Shown here: positions 8,098-16,020 of the stretch, in pieces
Position numbering within the stretch: the first letter of the stretch is position 1
How the letters are laid out: every line of letters begins with the position of its first letter
Assembly (NCBI RefSeq): GCF_900104055.1
Contig: NZ_FNJQ01000002.1
Span: forward strand, 1-64,000
Source: Pseudoselenomonas ruminantium
GTDB taxonomy: Bacteria; Bacillota; Negativicutes; Selenomonadales; Selenomonadaceae
Length of the DNA stretch: 64,000 bases
Direction: 5' to 3'
Made by a program: the position numbers and the translations under genes
The notes under the pieces: generated by a model
What the model was told of the DNA's origin: nothing
Databases searched by the model: none
The model's input: the letters and a program-made list of their open reading frames with translations, nothing else

Positions 8098-9066
8098 ATG
8101 AATAAACCCTTTAGAACGGTAGATGAGCAAATAGCTATTTTAGAAAGTCGTAACATCATTGTAAGCAATAAAAAATTTGCAAAACAGGTCTTGACATATG
8201 AAAACTATTATTATGTAGTGAATGGATATAAGACACCGTTTATAAGCTCTACTAATAATGTGGATGCTTATAAGCCAGGGACATCTTTTTATGAAATAGT
8301 GGCGCTTTACTCTTTTGACCGCAGGCTTAGGGAACTGTTATTGCCAGAATTGTTACGCATAGAGCACTGTGTAAAAGCTATGATTATTGATGTGTTTTCG
8401 AGGCAGCATGGTGAGGATCATACCACATATTTGCGTCCTGAAGCTTTTAATGCTAGAGGGTTTAGTAATTTTAAGCGTGTCAATGCACTTATTTTCGATT
8501 TACTGAAGCTTATTGATAAACAACGGAGACACCATAATGCTATTCAGCATTACATGGATAAATATGGTTCTGTTCCGTTGTGGGTACTATCCAAAGTTAT
8601 GACTTTTGGTAAAATCAATTCCTTTTATGCTTGTATGTGCAAGGAGGATAAGGAAAAGGTAGCAGGTGCGTTTCATTTATCTTCGTTAGAATTTAAGTCT
8701 CTAATTGACTTCATCGCTGTATTTAGAAATAAATGTGCACATGGTGAGCGTGTATATTGTCATATAAGGGATCAAAAAAGACCTACGCCGATAAATAATC
8801 TTCCATTGCATGAATTATTAGATATTCCACGTAATGAAAAAGGTTATAAGTATGGTACACAGGATATTTTGGCCTTGTTGATTGCTATGAAGTATTTTTT
8901 GCAACCTACACGTTATAAGAATCTGATTCATCATATCGATTATGACTTAAACAAGAAGTTGAATTATCGCTTAAAATCAATAAGTTGTGATGATATACGT
9001 AAGATTATGGGATTGGAAAGTGATTGGCAGAGTTTGTCCGTGATGACATTACCAACAGAAGATTGA
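8098..9066 (+). CDS. abiF: AbiF/AbiD-type abortive infection protein (Abi_2, HEPN)
   Basis: The 322-residue product shows Abi_2 family features: an N-terminal VDEQIAILESRNI segment, the hallmark LYSFDRRLRELLLPELLRIEH near residues 72-95, and a C-terminal HEPN ribonuclease motif RNKCAH (Arg210 to His215, the R-x4-H form). HEPN motifs of this form cut RNA in many toxins and in Cas13. The ATG at 8098 has AAAGGAG upstream. The gene sits between the methylase and helicase of the defence operon and is preceded by its own promoter and a structured RNA. It is probably an RNA-cleaving abortive-infection effector kept in check by that RNA. The gene is AT-rich relative to the rest of the chromosome. Symbol given by family, not by demonstrated function. 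Confidence 0.85.
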   Translation: MNKPFRTVDEQIAILESRNIIVSNKKFAKQVLTYENYYYVVNGYKTPFISSTNNVDAYKPGTSFYEIVALYSFDRRLRELLLPELLRIEHCVKAMIIDVFSRQHGEDHTTYLRPEAFNARGFSNFKRVNALIFDLLKLIDKQRRHHNAIQHYMDKYGSVPLWVLSKVMTFGKINSFYACMCKEDKEKVAGAFHLSSLEFKSLIDFIAVFRNKCAHGERVYCHIRDQKRPTPINNLPLHELLDIPRNEKGYKYGTQDILALLIAMKYFLQPTRYKNLIHHIDYDLNKKLNYRLKSISCDDIRKIMGLESDWQSLSVMTLPTED

Positions 9067-9083
9067 AAGGCGGTTTAGCATAT

Positions 9084-12000
9084 ATGGCAGATTTTACTGA
9101 TTATCCTTGGCAGGTGAATTATCAGACATCTTCAATAAACGATGATGGTAGTGCTGTGGATATTTTGCGTGACTTCTACATACCGGCTTTAAAGCGGGCA
9201 GAAAAATATGACAGAGTAGCTGGGTACTTTCGTTCAACTTCCTTGGCAGCCGCTTCAGAAGGATATACCGCTTTCCTGGACAACCAAGGAGAAATGAGAC
9301 TTATCGTCGGTGCGGATATGGCACTTGCGGATGTAGAAGCAATTCTAGCTGGGGATAAGACACGATTTGATAATGCATTGCTTAGTGAACTGGAAAATAG
9401 TGAGACTTGGCCAGAAAATGTTAAGGCAGGGGTGTCTCTTTTAGCGTATATGGTGGCAAGTGGGCGCTTGGAGGTAAAGGTTGCTTTTCGTAAGCATAGC
9501 CGGACTGGAAAAGCACTTTCTGTAGAGGCTAGGGAGGATGGATATGTTCATGAGAAATGGTTTATCATGGACGATAGCAATGGGAATAGCATACGAGGAT
9601 CTGGCTCACTTAACGAGTCTAGGCAGGCACTGGAGCTTAATGCAGAAAATGTAGATGTAAATTGTTCCTGGGAAGGTGGCCGTGAATTACAGCGTGTCAA
9701 CAAGGCCAAGGCAGATTTTAACCGGCTGTGGAAAAATGAAAATCCCCATATGGAGGTAATGTCTCTGCCTAAGGCGGTGAAGGAAAAACTGGTAAAGCTC
9801 CGCAATCTTAAAGGGCAGTTGACAGAAATCGATGGCACAAGTGCAGCGCATACCAGCAATTTATTAGAGCCGAGCCTTGAAGAATTACTTAAATTTGCTG
9901 TGCTGAGGGATGCTCCTCGTATGCCGGGGGGAATATATATTGGTATGTATTCTGCGCCAGTAGAGCCTTGGCCGCATCAGGAAATGGTAAGTCGGCATTT
10001 GGTGGAGAGTTGGCCTTATTCCTATATGCTATGTGATGAAGTCGGTTTGGGAAAGACAATTGAGTCGGCTTTGGCCATCCGAAGCTTGCTGCTCGCTGGC
10101 AGAATAAAGCGGGTACTGATTGCTGCACCTGCCAGTCTTACATCGCAGTGGCAACGGGAACTGGCAGAGAAAGCTATGTTGGATTTTTATAGCAGCAAGT
10201 CTAAGGCGGGGCAGAGTGGAAAAATCCTACATAGAAATTTAGAGGAGAGTGAATACACAGATCAAGATCTTTATGAACCTGAATTAAACATTGTTTCCAC
10301 AGGGCTGGCCAGCCGTAAGGAACGAAGAACTATGCTGCGACATACAAAAATGGCTGATGTGATACTGGTAGATGAGGCACATTATGCCAGACGCTCCAAT
10401 ACGCAGAAAGGATATATGGAAGAGCCAAAGTACGGCAAGCTTTATGATTGTATTGAAAAAGGTTTTTCTCCCAAAACGAAAAGTTTGTGGCTGGCTACGG
10501 CAACCCCCATGCAGATAGATCCGATTGAGGTATATGATCTGACAAAGCTTATGGGAAGAACGGCATATTTCCGTTATGAACCTTATTTGTTAGAGCAATA
10601 TTATGAAATGCTTTCCAAAATTGCACAAGGAAAAAATTTGAATACAGATGATTGGCGCTTGTTGGGGAGAAGCTATGCGGCTTTGGAAGCCACAGATCCT
10701 TATTTATTGCGTCTTTTGGACAAGACAGTAGTAAATGGCAAAAATAGACGAGCCTTGCAAACTTTAGTTATGCGTGAACCAAGAGGCAGTGATGCTAAAG
10801 AAGTATTAAAACCATTGTTTGCTGCGGCACCATTGTCCAGGGTAATGATGCGTCATACTAGAAAGCTACTGGAAGAGTACAAAAAGCATGGTAAATTGAA
10901 AAGTAATTTGGCTAAACGTCATGTATTGCCATTGGATATTATTGCTTTTAGTTCGCAGGAGAATTATTTCTATGGTCAGCTGGAAGCATATTGTGTTGGC
11001 CTTATGCAGCAGATTCATGCTCATAAGGCTGATTCAAAACAAATGATGGCTTTTTATTTGAATTTTCTCCAGCTCCGTTTTGCTTCAAGTTTATATGCAA
11101 TACAGCAGACACTCATCAGGCGATTGAAGCGAGTAAAGGCAACACTGAAATGTGCGGCGTATGAATTTTCCTCTCAAGATGAATTGCAGGAGTGTTTGAG
11201 TGAGATGGAATATGACGGAGAAGATACGGATGAGGATGATATTGGAGAAATATCAGTAGATGCACTGTTGAAGGATCGATCTCATGATGATTTAGTATGG
11301 GAACAGGAACGTTTGGAAGAAATGCTGGCCCAGCTTAACTCTATGTCACAGACAACACCAACGAAAATACAGGAGTTGTTGGGGGTGTTATCTCAGAGGC
11401 GTATTGCGGGTAGTAACAATCGCATGAAACAGACAGTTGTATTTACGCGATTCTTTGACAGCTTGTATAGTATTCTGTCATTCTTAGATGCCAGGGCTCC
11501 TGGCCTTCACGTAGGTGTGTATTCGGGGAAGGAAACAAAATGGTATGATGAAGAAGCTGGGCGGTATTGCCGGGCATCCCGTGAGGAGATAAAGAACCTT
11601 TTTTTGGCTGAGAAAAGAGATGTGCTTCTTTGTACCGATGCTGCAGCTGAAGGTTTGAACTTACAGACAGCGGATATGCTTATAAATTTTGATATGGGCT
11701 GGAATCCTATGAAAATTGAGCAGCGTATTGGTCGTATAGATCGTATTGGGCAGAAGCACAGGGATATATCAGTTCTTAATATGTGCTATAAAGGCAGCAC
11801 GGAAGAAATTGTTTATGGTAGGTTGGCCACCCGATTGAAAAAAGCGGGACAGATTGTGGGCGAACAGCAGGTGCCTTTACTGCCTATTGAACCGCAGGAT
11901 TTCGTTGATTTGCATTCAGGGAAAATTGACGAAAAACAATTAGAAAAAATTGCTAGGGAGCGGCTGAAGAAACAAAAAGAAAATGCCAAGAAGATGGAGA

Positions 12001-12893
12001 TGAGTGCTGAGGATCAGTATGAGATATATCGGAAAGAGCACATATTGATGTTGCAAAAGAAGCAACCAGCGAAAGTGGAAGATTTGCAAAAGGCCATCAT
12101 GGATTCAGCATATTTGCATTCACTGGGGCTGATGACAAGAGATCTTGCTGATGGTTGGGTACTAGAAATGCCATCGGCAGACAAAATAGAAGGTTGGTGT
12201 GGAACTACCAATAGGAATATGGCATCTGCAGGACACCCTTTCATTACTTGGGGAAATAAGTCTATTGATAACATACTTAATAACATGTCTGAAAGACTTG
12301 AGAAGTATGATGGTTATGTACGTCGTATCAGCGTTCCATTAGCAGGCAGCGAGGCAGTAGGTTACTTAGTGGCTACTGATGAAGAACCGGTACTGGTTAC
12401 TTCATATGAGATGCTTGCTGGATTGGGTGTGGCTAAGGTGCTACTTACGGAGGATGATGTAGAAAAAGCTAAAGAAAAGCTTATTAATATGGTAGCTGAT
12501 GAACAGATACATTATGAACAAAGGGAACAGGCTAGACAGATAAATGAAGAATATGCTTCGATGCAGCGGGAGTTGATCAAATATGTTGCAAAGGGGATGT
12601 TGCAAAAAACAGGGGAAGAATTAGCTTTACAGGCAATTAGAAAGCTGGAGGAGCATCCACGTAAGACATATACGTTGCAACTTCCTGAAAGAATGCAGGC
12701 ATATCGTAATAGAACGTTGTTTACAGTTAGTTCCTCAGGCGGCAAGGTTTACATCTGTACAACACCTGTTCTTAATGAAGCAGCAGTGGCATTGTGTCAT
12801 CGGGTATCTAACAGGTTGTTGTCTAATCATAAAAAGAAAAAAGATCAGACATGTCAAGACCTTATAGATGGTCTGTTTCATTCGAGAAAGTAA
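9084..12893 (+). CDS. PLD-domain SNF2/DEAH helicase of defence system
   Basis: A 1269-residue protein with an N-terminal phospholipase-D-like domain (HEKWFIMDD at residue 156 followed by GSGSLNES, the HxK...D...GSxN pattern) fused to an SNF2-type helicase. Motif I DEVGLGKT is at residue 318, motif II DEAH at residue 430, motif III ATPM follows, and motif VI QRIGRIDRIGQ is near residue 880. I chose ATG 9084 (AAAGGCGG 10 bases upstream) over a TTG at 9024 that would overlap abiF by 43 bases. One PLD half-site is seen, so activity would need dimerisation. PLD-helicase fusions are recurring effectors in methylase-linked defence such as DISARM-type systems. No DUF1998 (drmB) gene is present, so this is not canonical DISARM. 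Confidence 0.88.
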   Translation: MADFTDYPWQVNYQTSSINDDGSAVDILRDFYIPALKRAEKYDRVAGYFRSTSLAAASEGYTAFLDNQGEMRLIVGADMALADVEAILAGDKTRFDNALLSELENSETWPENVKAGVSLLAYMVASGRLEVKVAFRKHSRTGKALSVEAREDGYVHEKWFIMDDSNGNSIRGSGSLNESRQALELNAENVDVNCSWEGGRELQRVNKAKADFNRLWKNENPHMEVMSLPKAVKEKLVKLRNLKGQLTEIDGTSAAHTSNLLEPSLEELLKFAVLRDAPRMPGGIYIGMYSAPVEPWPHQEMVSRHLVESWPYSYMLCDEVGLGKTIESALAIRSLLLAGRIKRVLIAAPASLTSQWQRELAEKAMLDFYSSKSKAGQSGKILHRNLEESEYTDQDLYEPELNIVSTGLASRKERRTMLRHTKMADVILVDEAHYARRSNTQKGYMEEPKYGKLYDCIEKGFSPKTKSLWLATATPMQIDPIEVYDLTKLMGRTAYFRYEPYLLEQYYEMLSKIAQGKNLNTDDWRLLGRSYAALEATDPYLLRLLDKTVVNGKNRRALQTLVMREPRGSDAKEVLKPLFAAAPLSRVMMRHTRKLLEEYKKHGKLKSNLAKRHVLPLDIIAFSSQENYFYGQLEAYCVGLMQQIHAHKADSKQMMAFYLNFLQLRFASSLYAIQQTLIRRLKRVKATLKCAAYEFSSQDELQECLSEMEYDGEDTDEDDIGEISVDALLKDRSHDDLVWEQERLEEMLAQLNSMSQTTPTKIQELLGVLSQRRIAGSNNRMKQTVVFTRFFDSLYSILSFLDARAPGLHVGVYSGKETKWYDEEAGRYCRASREEIKNLFLAEKRDVLLCTDAAAEGLNLQTADMLINFDMGWNPMKIEQRIGRIDRIGQKHRDISVLNMCYKGSTEEIVYGRLATRLKKAGQIVGEQQVPLLPIEPQDFVDLHSGKIDEKQLEKIARERLKKQKENAKKMEMSAEDQYEIYRKEHILMLQKKQPAKVEDLQKAIMDSAYLHSLGLMTRDLADGWVLEMPSADKIEGWCGTTNRNMASAGHPFITWGNKSIDNILNNMSERLEKYDGYVRRISVPLAGSEAVGYLVATDEEPVLVTSYEMLAGLGVAKVLLTEDDVEKAKEKLINMVADEQIHYEQREQARQINEEYASMQRELIKYVAKGMLQKTGEELALQAIRKLEEHPRKTYTLQLPERMQAYRNRTLFTVSSSGGKVYICTTPVLNEAAVALCHRVSNRLLSNHKKKKDQTCQDLIDGLFHSRK

Positions 12894-12912
12894 AGTTGCT
12901 GGAGATACAAAT

Positions 12913-14115
12913 TTATAAATACAGATTCAACCGATAATAATGTGTTTTTTCCTGTCTGTCGACAATCAACAAGTCGGCAGGCAGTTTTTTTAGGTGGGTA
13001 TAGATGGTGTTTTCGCTTTTATGCAGGGCTTGGGTAATATCCGTCATGGCAATGCCGTTAGGAGCGAAGATGGTGGCCTGCAGCAGCAGGTCACAGAGGG
13101 AAAGTGTAGTCTTGTTGGTAAGACCAAGCAGGGACAGCTGGGTAGCAGCTTTGCAATAATGTTGATATTTATCTTGCAGGCTGTTGGTGGTATGGATGAT
13201 AGCAGTTTGTGTGAATTCCAGCATGCCGATGATGAAAGGAGTCAGGTCGCCACGGTTGATGTCAGAGTCGGTAATGGTAAAAAATTCATAGTATGTCTTT
13301 CGCTGGGATTTCAACAGCACGGATAGTTGCAGGGCCACGGCCGGATGCAGCCTTTGGGCAAGGAAATAGGCCGTGATGAAGCGGGAGAGGCGGCCATTGC
13401 CGTCATAGAAGGGATGAATATAACCGAAAAAGTAATGGAAGATGGCCACCCGGATAAATATGGGAATGGTGTGGTCGTTCAGAATTGCCAAGGCTGTATC
13501 CATATGACAGATGATTTCATCTTCGGGGAAAATGCCACGATGAACAGTCTTTTGGGAAGCGGATACGATATCCACACTGCTTTTGCGGAAGATTTTGCCG
13601 TCGGGGAGATTGTGAGGATTGTCCCGGTTGATTTCATCAGCCATCAGTTCATCGAAAAGCTGGCGGATGTCCTGACTGCAGTTCAGTACCAGCTGTTCGC
13701 CACGGATGATTTGTTCGTATTTGTCTACCAGACTGCCTAAGCGGTAATTGCTGCGGGCAGAAGTTGGGAGATTCAGGGCAGTCAGTATTTCTTTGCGGGT
13801 GCTGCGGACGCCCTCGATGTCGTTGGTGGATTTTATCTCTTCAATGAGACTGGCACGCAGATAATGAGGCATGGCAAAGGCTGGAAGCTTATGAGCAATG
13901 TCAAGGAAGCTGCGGAAGGCGCTCATGATCTTATCCTGTAGAACAGCGATTTTCTCTGTATAGCAAAAGAATGCAGGATTGCTGCGGGAGCGGCCATATT
14001 GCTTGATGGACAGAGAGAGCTTTCGGGCGGAAGGACTGTTTAGCCTTTGTTGATAGGTGTCTTCCCATTCCTGGTTGCGTTTGTAATATATATGATGCAG
14101 TGATTCATAATCCAT
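12913..14115 (-). CDS. Fic-family AMPylase with N-terminal inhibitory motif and C-terminal wHTH
   Basis: The 400-residue product has the full catalytic Fic motif HPFYDGNGRLSR and, upstream of it, an inhibitory helix motif TNDIEG ((S/T)xxxE(G/N)) of the kind that blocks ATP positioning in self-inhibited Fic proteins. The last 60 residues resemble a winged helix (ITQALHKSENTIYTHLKKL). The start is ATG 14113-14115 with GGAGGG upstream; a longer reading to 14169 has no ribosome site. It converges on the helicase gene (19-base gap) and its promoter region holds a perfect palindrome, so autoregulation through the C-terminal domain is plausible. Fic enzymes AMPylate target proteins; the target here is unknown. 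Stand-alone Fic proteins are common in accessory islands. Confidence 0.85.
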   Translation of the reverse strand: MDYESLHHIYYKRNQEWEDTYQQRLNSPSARKLSLSIKQYGRSRSNPAFFCYTEKIAVLQDKIMSAFRSFLDIAHKLPAFAMPHYLRASLIEEIKSTNDIEGVRSTRKEILTALNLPTSARSNYRLGSLVDKYEQIIRGEQLVLNCSQDIRQLFDELMADEINRDNPHNLPDGKIFRKSSVDIVSASQKTVHRGIFPEDEIICHMDTALAILNDHTIPIFIRVAIFHYFFGYIHPFYDGNGRLSRFITAYFLAQRLHPAVALQLSVLLKSQRKTYYEFFTITDSDINRGDLTPFIIGMLEFTQTAIIHTTNSLQDKYQHYCKAATQLSLLGLTNKTTLSLCDLLLQATIFAPNGIAMTDITQALHKSENTIYTHLKKLPADLLIVDRQEKTHYYRLNLYL

Positions 14116-14160
14116 GATTAAACCCTCCAAAAGTTTTATTTTTGAGGAGATAAAATTTTT

Positions 14161-14190
14161 CAACCTCAAAAATCGCGAAAATTGAGGTTG
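14161..14190 (-). promoter_or_regulatory. Palindromic operator at the fic promoter
   Basis: CAACCTCAA (14161-14169) and TTGAGGTTG (14182-14190) form a perfect 9-bp inverted repeat with a 12-base spacer. It lies just downstream of a minus-strand TATAAT (about 14195-14201), covering the likely transcription start of fic. A further TTGAGG half-site lies nearby at about 14152-14157. This looks like a repressor site. Confidence 0.55.
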
Positions 14191-14260
14191 TATAAATTAT
14201 AGCATAGATTCCACGACAAACAAGCAAAACATAAATCAAGGACACATGTCCTAAAAATCA

Positions 14261-14289
14261 TTGACAGGTCAAAAAAATCTCGTTATTAT
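14261..14289 (+). promoter_or_regulatory. Promoter of the purine operon
   Basis: TTGACA (14261-14266) and TATTAT (14284-14289) are spaced by 17 bases. The leader to purC is about 65 bases and contains one 6-bp hairpin (GGAACT 14304-14309 with AGTTCC 14316-14321). I see no purine riboswitch. An imperfect inverted repeat GGACA-CA-TGTCC near 14240 lies upstream of the -35 and could be an operator. Confidence 0.75.
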
Positions 14290-14359
14290 GGAATAGTCGG
14301 AAGGGAACTTTTCACAGTTCCGCAACAACTTTATATTTTTATGGGAGACGATATAACTC

Positions 14360-15235
14360 ATGAAAACCTACAAACCTTTCAAATCTGGTAAAGTCCGTGA
14401 AGTCTATGAGGCTGATGGCAGCATCATCATGGTGGCAACAGACCGTATTTCGGCTTTTGACCACATCCTGAAGAACAAGATCACGGACAAGGGCGCGGTC
14501 CTGACCCAGATGTCCCGCTTCTGGTTTGATTTCACCAAAGACATCATTCCAAACCACATGCTTTCAGTGGACAATGCGGATATGCCGGAATTTTTCCAGC
14601 AGGAGGAGTTTAAGGGCAACAGCATGAAGTGCAAGAAACTGCACATGATTCCGATGGAATGCATCGTGCGCGGCTATATCACGGGCAGTGGCTGGGAAAG
14701 CTACAAGGAAAACGGTACCATCTGCGGCATCGAGCTGCCGGAAGGCCTCAAGGAGTCCCAGAAGCTGCCGGAACCGATCTTCACCCCGAGCACGAAGGCA
14801 GAACTTGGTGACCACGATGAGAACGTCTCCCTGGAACAGGGCGCAAAGGTTTTGGAAAAGGAATTCCCAGGCCATGGCATGGAATATGCGGAAAAGATTC
14901 GCGATTACACGATTGCCATCTACAAGAAGTGTGCAGAATATGCACTGACGAAGGGCATCATTATTGCCGATACGAAGTTTGAATTTGGCGTGGATGAAGA
15001 AGGCAATATCGTATTGGGCGATGAGGTGCTGACGCCGGATAGCTCCCGCTTCTGGCCGCTGGAAGGTTATGAAGCAGGCAAGAGCCAGCCGTCTTATGAT
15101 AAGCAGTTCGTGCGTGATTGGCTGAAGGCTAATCCGGACAGCGACTTCAATTTGCCGCAGGAGATTATTGATAAGACTATCGCAAAATACAAGGAAGCTT
15201 ACGAAGTTTTGACGGGTAAGACGTTTACCCGCTAA
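14360..15235 (+). CDS. purC: Phosphoribosylaminoimidazole-succinocarboxamide synthase
   Basis: The 291-residue protein joins CAIR with aspartate using ATP to make SAICAR. Its start, YKPFKSGKVREVY, carries the KVRxxY motif, and VATDRISAFD and VRGYITGSGW are conserved in SAICAR synthases of the eukaryotic/longer type. It has 40-50 residues more than the short Bacillus form. The ATG at 14360 follows GGGAGAC. It is the first gene of a purine cluster running to purD, and is separated from purE by a hairpin-rich repeat. Confidence 0.96.
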   Translation: MKTYKPFKSGKVREVYEADGSIIMVATDRISAFDHILKNKITDKGAVLTQMSRFWFDFTKDIIPNHMLSVDNADMPEFFQQEEFKGNSMKCKKLHMIPMECIVRGYITGSGWESYKENGTICGIELPEGLKESQKLPEPIFTPSTKAELGDHDENVSLEQGAKVLEKEFPGHGMEYAEKIRDYTIAIYKKCAEYALTKGIIIADTKFEFGVDEEGNIVLGDEVLTPDSSRFWPLEGYEAGKSQPSYDKQFVRDWLKANPDSDFNLPQEIIDKTIAKYKEAYEVLTGKTFTR

Positions 15236-15242
15236 GTTCGAG

Positions 15243-15435
15243 GCGATACTTTTCTTTGGCGCAAAGAAAAGTACCCAAAAGAAAACGCGGACTGAAATCA
15301 CATCACGTGATTTACGTCCGCCTGCGCCCTTCCTTGGGCGCTGGGCAACGGGTACGCTTTATCTTTTCGAGGTATCCTCGCAGTTCCCTTTGGGGAAGGT
15401 GACACGCGCAGCGTGATGGATGAGGTGTAAGAACG
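15243..15435. repeat. Hairpin-rich intergenic repeat between purC and purE
   Basis: Four strong hairpins lie in a row: ACTTTTCTTTG/CAAAGAAAAGT (15248-15272), GCGGAC/GTCCGC with nested AAATCAC/GTGATTT (15287-15321), GCGCCC/GGGCGC (15324-15341), and a TTCCC-TTT-GGGGAA block followed by CGCGCAGCG and GATGGATGAGGTG (15381-15435). The first and last blocks look like dispersed repeats that I recall from many Gram-negative and Firmicute intergenic regions. No T-tract follows, so the operon probably reads through. It most likely arrived as a mobile intergenic element. Confidence 0.6.
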
Positions 15436-15478
15436 TAGGTTATTTTTTATATAATTGTGGGAAGGAGAATTTACTTTA

Positions 15479-15964
15479 ATGAAAGCAGCAATCATTATGG
15501 GCAGCGATTCGGATTGGCCAATCCTGAAGCCGGCGGCGGATATTTTGAAGCAGTTTGGCATTGAGGCTGAGGTTGTGGTGGCTTCTGCTCATCGTACGCC
15601 GGCCAAGGTGCGGGATTTTGTACTGTCTGCACCGGAGAAGGGGATTTCTGTCTTTATTGTGGCGGCAGGTGCGGCTGCGCATCTGGCAGGTGTGGTGGCC
15701 AGCTATACCATTCTGCCGGTTATTGGTGTGCCCATCAACGCAACGGCTCTCAATGGTATGGATGCCCTGTTGAGCACGGTGCAGATGCCCTCTGGCGTGC
15801 CGGTGGCTACGATGGCCATCAATGGTGCCAAGAATGCGGCGATTTTTGCCGTGCAGATTTTTGCGGTGGGCAATGAGGAGCTTGCCGGTAAACTTGCGGC
15901 ATATCGCGAAAAAATGGTCGAAGAAGTGGAAAAGAAAGCAGCCCGTGTCGCTGCGCAGCTTTGA
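15479..15964 (+). CDS. purE: 5-(carboxyamino)imidazole ribonucleotide mutase
   Basis: The 161-residue protein has the class I PurE motifs GSDSDWP near the N-terminus, ASAHRTP and the MDALLSTVQMPSGVPVATM loop. PurE isomerises N5-CAIR to CAIR. Class I enzymes depend on PurK, which is not in the window. The ATG at 15479 has GGAAGGAG upstream; an in-frame TTG at 15455 is earlier but would place the ribosome site inside the gene. Confidence 0.95.
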   Translation: MKAAIIMGSDSDWPILKPAADILKQFGIEAEVVVASAHRTPAKVRDFVLSAPEKGISVFIVAAGAAAHLAGVVASYTILPVIGVPINATALNGMDALLSTVQMPSGVPVATMAINGAKNAAIFAVQIFAVGNEELAGKLAAYREKMVEEVEKKAARVAAQL

Positions 15965-16020
15965 TGCGCACGGCAGTGGACTGTTTTTTAGTAGAAAAAA
16001 AGTGAGAGATTAACATAACC

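Noticed and set aside
972-12893. Calling the locus DISARM or BREX
   Set aside because: DISARM needs drmA, DUF1998 drmB and drmC, and BREX needs pglZ and brxC-type genes. None is seen; only the methylase-helicase-PLD theme is shared.
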